In this document: one piece after another, positions 6,350-9,305 of the stretch | Layout: each line of letters begins with the position of its first letter | Numbering within the stretch: the first letter of the stretch is position 1 | NCBI GenBank assembly: GCA_046597185.1 | Contig: JBKJLF010000243.1 | Span: forward strand, 1 to 9,305 | DNA length: 9,305 bases | Origin: CAMBDR01 sp046597185 | GTDB lineage: Bacteria > Pseudomonadota > Gammaproteobacteria > Burkholderiales > Burkholderiaceae_D | Direction of reading: 5' to 3' | Notes under the pieces: generated by a model | What the model saw: only the letters and a program-made list of their open reading frames with translations | What the model was told of the DNA's origin: nothing | Database searches by the model: none | Position numbers and translations under genes: made by a program

Positions 6350-7584
6350 GCTGGACTGGTAAGGCCGACCTGCTGGCCCATTTGCAACGTCTGTGGGCGC
6401 GCGGCGACTTCTTGCGTGTGCTGGTGGATGAGGCCGAAGCCGAAGCCGAAGCCCAATTCCTGTTCCCGCTACGCATCAAACTGAAAAGCCCCGCTTCCAG
6501 CGAGCTGGCCGAGCGTTTTGACGCCGTGCGCAACTGGATTGCCGAACTGGTGGCAATACCGCATATCGAAATCGAATGGCGTGAAGTGCAGCACCGGGTG
6601 GTGGGTGCGCAACGCGTTCCGCAAGCGATGGTGCTGCCGGACGTGGATAGCGCCAGCGCCTTGTTGGGCAAACGGCGCGAGCTGGCGCGCTTTGCCGCGC
6701 TGCTGGCGCAAACCCGGCAAAGCCAACGCGCCATATTGCCGTGGCTGGCCAAGCGCCCCTTGCAGGCCTTGGAATTGGCGGCGGAGTGGGAGCGCTTGCT
6801 GGCGGTAGTGGGCTGGCTGCAACAACACCCACGCCCCGGCATTTATTTGCGCCAGGTTGATATTGCGGGCATCGATTCCAAATTTATTGAAGCCCAGCGC
6901 GCCGTGCTGGCGGAGTGGCTGGATTTGGCCTTGCCGTCAGCGGCGATTGATGCCAGCCAAATCGGCATAACCCGCTTTGCCGCACGTTACGGCTTTTTGG
7001 ACAAACCGCTGCGCATCCGATGGCGCAGTCTGGATGCGGGGTTGGCGTTGTTGCCGTTATTGCCTCCATTGCCAGCCCTGCGGCAAGGGGAGGGCGATGG
7101 TGGTATGTGCTTGCCCGACGTAACGCTGGACGCCGCCAGTTTTGCCCGCCTGGCACTGCCGATTACGCGCGTGTTCATCACCGAAAACGAAACCAACTTC
7201 CTCGCCTTGCCCGAGGTGAACAACGCCATCGTCATTTTTGGCGCGGGTTATGGTTGGCAAGCACTGGCGCAGGCGCAATGGCTGCACCGCTGCACCATTC
7301 ATTATTGGGGCGATATCGATACCCATGGCTTTGCGATTCTGGATAGTTTGCGCAGCCACTTTGCCCATGTCGAGTCGTTTTTGATGGATATGGACACCCT
7401 GTTGGCGCATGAAAGCCTGTGGGGTGTCGAAGTTACGCCTGTCAGCCACGATCTGCCGCGTCTGACCGCGAACGAGCGTCAGGTGTATGACGCCTTGCGT
7501 GACAACCGGATCAGGCCCGGCTTGCGTCTGGAGCAAGAACGCATTGGCTTTGAGTGGGTGCAACAGGCCGTTATTTGTCGATGA
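6346..7584 (+). CDS. jetD: Wadjet anti-plasmid system nuclease JetD (DUF3322 + DUF2220, Toprim fold)
   Basis: This 412-residue protein has the size and motifs of JetD, the subunit that cuts the plasmid once the JetABC motor has reeled it in; it corresponds to MksG. The N-terminal half is the DUF3322-like arm and the C-terminal half the DUF2220 Toprim domain. Seen here: VFITENETNF (276-285) with the Toprim glutamate, probably Glu280, then VIFGAGYGWQAL, and IHYWGDIDTHG with Asp323 and Asp325 as the DxD metal-binding pair. The catalytic set therefore looks intact. Odd features are an EAEAEAEA run (29-36) encoded by 6-bp repeats and a Pro/Gly insert (about 240-253) encoded by a palindromic stretch. 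The ATG overlaps the jetC stop as ATGA. No clear terminator follows; the next 125 nt are AT-rich. Confidence 0.95.
   Translation: MSWTGKADLLAHLQRLWARGDFLRVLVDEAEAEAEAQFLFPLRIKLKSPASSELAERFDAVRNWIAELVAIPHIEIEWREVQHRVVGAQRVPQAMVLPDVDSASALLGKRRELARFAALLAQTRQSQRAILPWLAKRPLQALELAAEWERLLAVVGWLQQHPRPGIYLRQVDIAGIDSKFIEAQRAVLAEWLDLALPSAAIDASQIGITRFAARYGFLDKPLRIRWRSLDAGLALLPLLPPLPALRQGEGDGGMCLPDVTLDAASFARLALPITRVFITENETNFLALPEVNNAIVIFGAGYGWQALAQAQWLHRCTIHYWGDIDTHGFAILDSLRSHFAHVESFLMDMDTLLAHESLWGVEVTPVSHDLPRLTANERQVYDALRDNRIRPGLRLEQERIGFEWVQQAVICR
7062..7095 (+). repeat. Palindromic in-frame insert in jetD
   Basis: CCTCC (7063-7067) pairs with GGAGG (7089-7093), and TTGCC (7069-7073) with GGCAA (7082-7086), around an 8-nt loop with small bulges. 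It encodes the low-complexity stretch PPLPALRQGEGDGG (240-253) just before the Toprim domain. The shape and translated motif resemble short palindromic elements found inserted in proteobacterial coding regions (translating as Pro-Leu-Pro...Gly-Glu-Gly). That family link is from memory and tentative. Confidence 0.5.
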
Positions 7585-7623
7585 CATTCGTGGCTGAAAT
7601 TTGCGCCTGAGTTCTTCAAAAGT

Positions 7624-7715
7624 ATCTATTCATAATCTATATAAAAATTACGCCAACATACTGATTTTGTTCTATAATAGGTCAATTCAAAGCCTAATAA
7701 AATCTATTCATGATC
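7624..7715 (+). repeat. Direct repeats flanking the kinase promoter
   Basis: ATCTATTCATAATC at 7624-7637 recurs as ATCTATTCATGATC at 7702-7715 (13 of 14 identical), the second copy covering the start codon at 7710. A shorter pair, TCAATTCA, is at 7682-7689 and 7714-7721. The -10 box at 7673 lies between the long copies, and the kinase carries its own helix-turn-helix, so these are candidate operator sites for autoregulation. Confidence 0.5.
7673..7678 (+). promoter_or_regulatory. Probable -10 box of the HipA-like kinase gene
   Basis: A consensus TATAAT lies in a strongly AT-rich stretch, 31 nt before the ATG at 7710. No good -35 box is visible at 16-18 nt spacing (around 7650-7655), so the promoter may need an activator or the call may be wrong. 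The box sits in a small palindrome, CTATAATAG (7672-7680), that could be an operator. Confidence 0.45.
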
Positions 7716-9122
7716 AATTCACCCGACAGCGCCGAGCAAATTGCCCGTTTGCGTGCCTTACTCAAAGCACAGCCTTTGGATGCGGCCAGTGTCTGCGCCC
7801 GGCTGCAAATATCGCAACCGACCTTTTCACGCTTGTGGAAGTTGGCCGGGCCGGATGTGTTGGCCATTGGTGCGGCGCGTGCCCGGCGTTATGCCTTGGC
7901 GCGCAATCTGGGCGGCTTCGGTTCTTTGTTGCCCGTGTTTGAGGTGTTGGCCGATGGTAGTAGCGTACCCTTTGGTGAGTTGCGCATCTTGCAAAATGAC
8001 TGGTATTGCTTTACGCCACACGGTGGGGCAGCGCAGTTGATGTTGGGCATGCCGTTTTGGTTGCAAGATTTGCGGCCCCAGGGTTTTCTCGGGCGCATGG
8101 TGCCGCGCCTGCATCGCGATTTGGCTTTGCCCTTGAATATTCTGGAATGGTCGGACGATGATACCTTGCGCTTTTTGGTACAGCGCGGTGAGGATGTACC
8201 AGGTAATATTATTCTTGGCAACGAAGCGTATCGGCGCTTTCTGGGCATGCGCCAGCGCACGGATGGCGTAGCGCGCGAGGCCGGGCATGCGCCGCTTGTA
8301 CCCGAGCACGAGCGTGCTGAGGCGTATGCGCGCCTGGCAGACCTGGCCAATTTGGGCGAAGCACCGGGTTCATCGGCTGGGGGCGAACAGCCCAAGTTTA
8401 GCGCGACCGTGCTGAAGGCGGATGGCGACATCGAACCCGTGCTGGTCAAATTTTCCCCCGACATTGCCAGCGCCAATGGTCGCCGCTGTGGCGATTTACT
8501 GATCTGTGAGCATTTGGCGCTGGAAACGCTGCGTGAGGCAGGTATTGCTGCGAGCGCCACGCAAGTGCTTGAAACCGGGGCGCGCATTTATTTGCAGGTG
8601 CGGCGCTTTGATCGCGTGGTGCCAGATCGGGTCGCGCCAGATCGGGCGATGGGCGGTGCGATGGGGCGTGCGCCGCTGGTATCGATGGCGGGCATCGACG
8701 GCTTGCTCGGTGCGCTGGACAAAAACTGGACTCACGCCACCTTGCTGCTGCGTGATCAAAATCTGCTGTCCAACGCCGATTGGCAAACCGTGTGTTTGCT
8801 CGATGTGTTTGGCGCGCTGATCGGCAATTCTGACCGCCACCCCGGCAATTTGTCGCTGGTATGGGACAAAGATGGCCGTTTTACGCTGGCCCCGGTGTAC
8901 GACATGCTGCCCATGATGTACCAACCCACGCGCCAAGGCGAAGTGGTGCCGCGAGAATTTGATGTGCGGGTGTTGGACAGGTTGGATTTAGGCTGCCTGG
9001 ATCAGGCACGTGGCCTGGCGATGATGTTTTGGCAGAAAGTGGAGCAAGATTTGCGCATCAGTGCCGATATGCGCCAGATTGGGCGGCAACATGCTACCAT
9101 TATTCGGACTAATCTTGGCTAA
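7710..9122 (+). CDS. yjjJ: HipA-family serine/threonine kinase with fused helix-turn-helix (YjjJ-like toxin)
   Basis: This 470-residue protein resembles the HipA-family toxin YjjJ. HipA kinases phosphorylate cellular targets such as glutamyl-tRNA synthetase and induce growth arrest; the target of this branch is not evident here. Seen: an N-terminal helix-turn-helix around VCARLQISQPTFSRLWKLAG (27-46), a Gly-rich loop SSAGGEQPKF (221-230), the probable ATP-binding lysine in VLVKFSP (Lys247), the catalytic loop GNSDRHPGN with Asp375 (372-380), and VYDMLPMMY (396-404) with a metal-binding Asp398. All kinase elements are present, so it is probably active. No separate HipB-like antitoxin gene precedes it; the fused DNA-binding domain may do that job. 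An odd insert of tandem repeats lies at 301-320. The ATG at 7710 has no Shine-Dalgarno, so the start is moderately sure. An ATPase gene follows after 17 nt. Confidence 0.88.
   Translation: MINSPDSAEQIARLRALLKAQPLDAASVCARLQISQPTFSRLWKLAGPDVLAIGAARARRYALARNLGGFGSLLPVFEVLADGSSVPFGELRILQNDWYCFTPHGGAAQLMLGMPFWLQDLRPQGFLGRMVPRLHRDLALPLNILEWSDDDTLRFLVQRGEDVPGNIILGNEAYRRFLGMRQRTDGVAREAGHAPLVPEHERAEAYARLADLANLGEAPGSSAGGEQPKFSATVLKADGDIEPVLVKFSPDIASANGRRCGDLLICEHLALETLREAGIAASATQVLETGARIYLQVRRFDRVVPDRVAPDRAMGGAMGRAPLVSMAGIDGLLGALDKNWTHATLLLRDQNLLSNADWQTVCLLDVFGALIGNSDRHPGNLSLVWDKDGRFTLAPVYDMLPMMYQPTRQGEVVPREFDVRVLDRLDLGCLDQARGLAMMFWQKVEQDLRISADMRQIGRQHATIIRTNLG
8610..8669 (+). repeat. Two adjoining tandem duplications inside the HipA-like kinase gene
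   Basis: A 15-bp unit beginning GATCG occurs at 8610-8624 and 8625-8639, with a partial copy from 8640, encoding DRVVP DRVAP DR (301-312). It is followed directly by a 12-bp unit, GCGATGGGCGGT (8646-8657) and GCGATGGGGCGT (8658-8669), encoding the AMGGAMGR stretch. All units keep frame, giving a flexible loop of about 20 residues between kinase core segments. Confidence 0.8.
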
Positions 9123-9127
9123 TCAGT

Positions 9128-9133
9128 GGAAAG
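9128..9133 (+). promoter_or_regulatory. Shine-Dalgarno of the AAA ATPase gene
   Basis: GGAAAG ends 6 nt before the ATG at 9140, in the 17-nt gap after the kinase stop. It supports this start and co-transcription with the kinase. Confidence 0.6.
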
Positions 9134-9139
9134 CGACGC

Positions 9140-9305
9140 ATGATCATCACCCAACTTACCCTTACCAATTACCGTGGCGCAAACAACCTGGTTTTGGCAT
9201 TAGATCCACGGCTGAATGTCTTTTTCGGCACCAATGGTGCAGGCAAATCCACGGTACTGGATGCGGCGACCACGCTGTTGTCATGGTTGGTGGCCCGGCT
9301 TAAAC
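9140..9305 (+). CDS. AAA/ABC-type ATPase (RecF/SMC-like, COG3950-style), N-terminal fragment
   Basis: The reading frame is open from ATG 9140 to the right edge, so only the first 55 codons are seen. They begin MIITQLTLTNYRGANNLVLA, the usual first strand of RecF/OLD/PtuA-type ATPases, and continue with RLNVFFGTNGAGKSTVLDAA, a full Walker A GTNGAGKST. A SWLVAR segment follows, a feature I associate with COG3950-type ATPases. Such proteins occur in several phage-defence systems, often with a nuclease partner encoded next door; the system cannot be told from this piece. It follows the kinase by 17 nt with its own ribosome binding site, so the two are probably co-transcribed. Signature and Walker B motifs are beyond the window. 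Confidence 0.82.
   Translation, partial: MIITQLTLTNYRGANNLVLALDPRLNVFFGTNGAGKSTVLDAATTLLSWLVARLK

Noticed and set aside
7585..7709. Terminator after jetD
   Set aside because: I found no GC-rich stem followed by a T-run. Transcription may read through into the kinase gene or end by Rho.
7889..8587. Minus-strand 232-codon ORF inside the HipA-like gene
   Set aside because: It is an antisense shadow of a gene with intact kinase motifs; composition is Ser/Arg-rich without any recognised domain.
9061..9303. 80-codon plus-strand ORF across the kinase end and ATPase start
   Set aside because: It is out of frame with both real genes. The frame from ATG 9140 has the SD, the proper N-terminal strand and a Walker A motif.
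1..9305. CRISPR array, tRNA, rRNA or insertion sequence
   Set aside because: No regularly spaced repeats, tRNA-like cloverleaf, rRNA stretch, transposase or integrase coding sequence was seen in the window.

Overview
The window is a 9.3 kb piece of GC-rich proteobacterial chromosome. Gene style and the closest protein resemblances I recognise suggest a betaproteobacterium, perhaps Burkholderiales; this is inference from sequence character, not a search. Its centre is a complete type I Wadjet anti-plasmid operon, jetA-jetB-jetC-jetD (604-7584). Next to it are a HipA-family kinase of the YjjJ type and the first 55 codons of an AAA/ABC-type ATPase, so the right two thirds looks like a defence island. 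The left edge is a housekeeping tRNA-modification gene.

Layout. Bases 1-348 (minus strand) hold the 5' part of a DTW-domain protein closely resembling E. coli YfiP/TapT, the tRNA-uridine aminocarboxypropyltransferase. It runs off the left edge. Bases 349-603 are the divergent intergenic region. This contains two nested inverted repeats sharing one centre, and a 23-codon leader ORF with a good Shine-Dalgarno whose stop overlaps the jetA start. Bases 604-7584 are the four jet genes in canonical order, all on the plus strand. The gaps are 9, 43 and -4 nt, so they form one operon. Bases 7585-7709 are an AT-rich promoter region with a consensus -10 box and direct repeats. Bases 7710-9122 are the HipA/YjjJ-like kinase with an N-terminal helix-turn-helix. 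From 9140 to the right edge is the start of the ATPase gene, 17 nt downstream with its own ribosome binding site.

How the genes work together. In known Wadjet systems JetC is the SMC motor, JetA the kleisin and JetB the KITE subunit. Together they extrude loops on closed circular DNA. JetD is a Toprim-domain nuclease that cleaves small circles such as plasmids. The key residues expected of JetC (Walker A, signature, Walker B) and JetD (Toprim Glu and DxD) are all present, so the operon looks functional. The HipA-like kinase and the ATPase probably form a second two-gene (or longer) unit that may be another stress or defence module; that is inference.

A recurring oddity is short tandem duplications and low-complexity in-frame inserts at gene junctions and in loops: 11-bp repeats between jetB and jetC, a VPG-repeat tail on JetC, an EA run and a palindromic PLP...GEG insert in JetD, and DRVxP repeats in the kinase.
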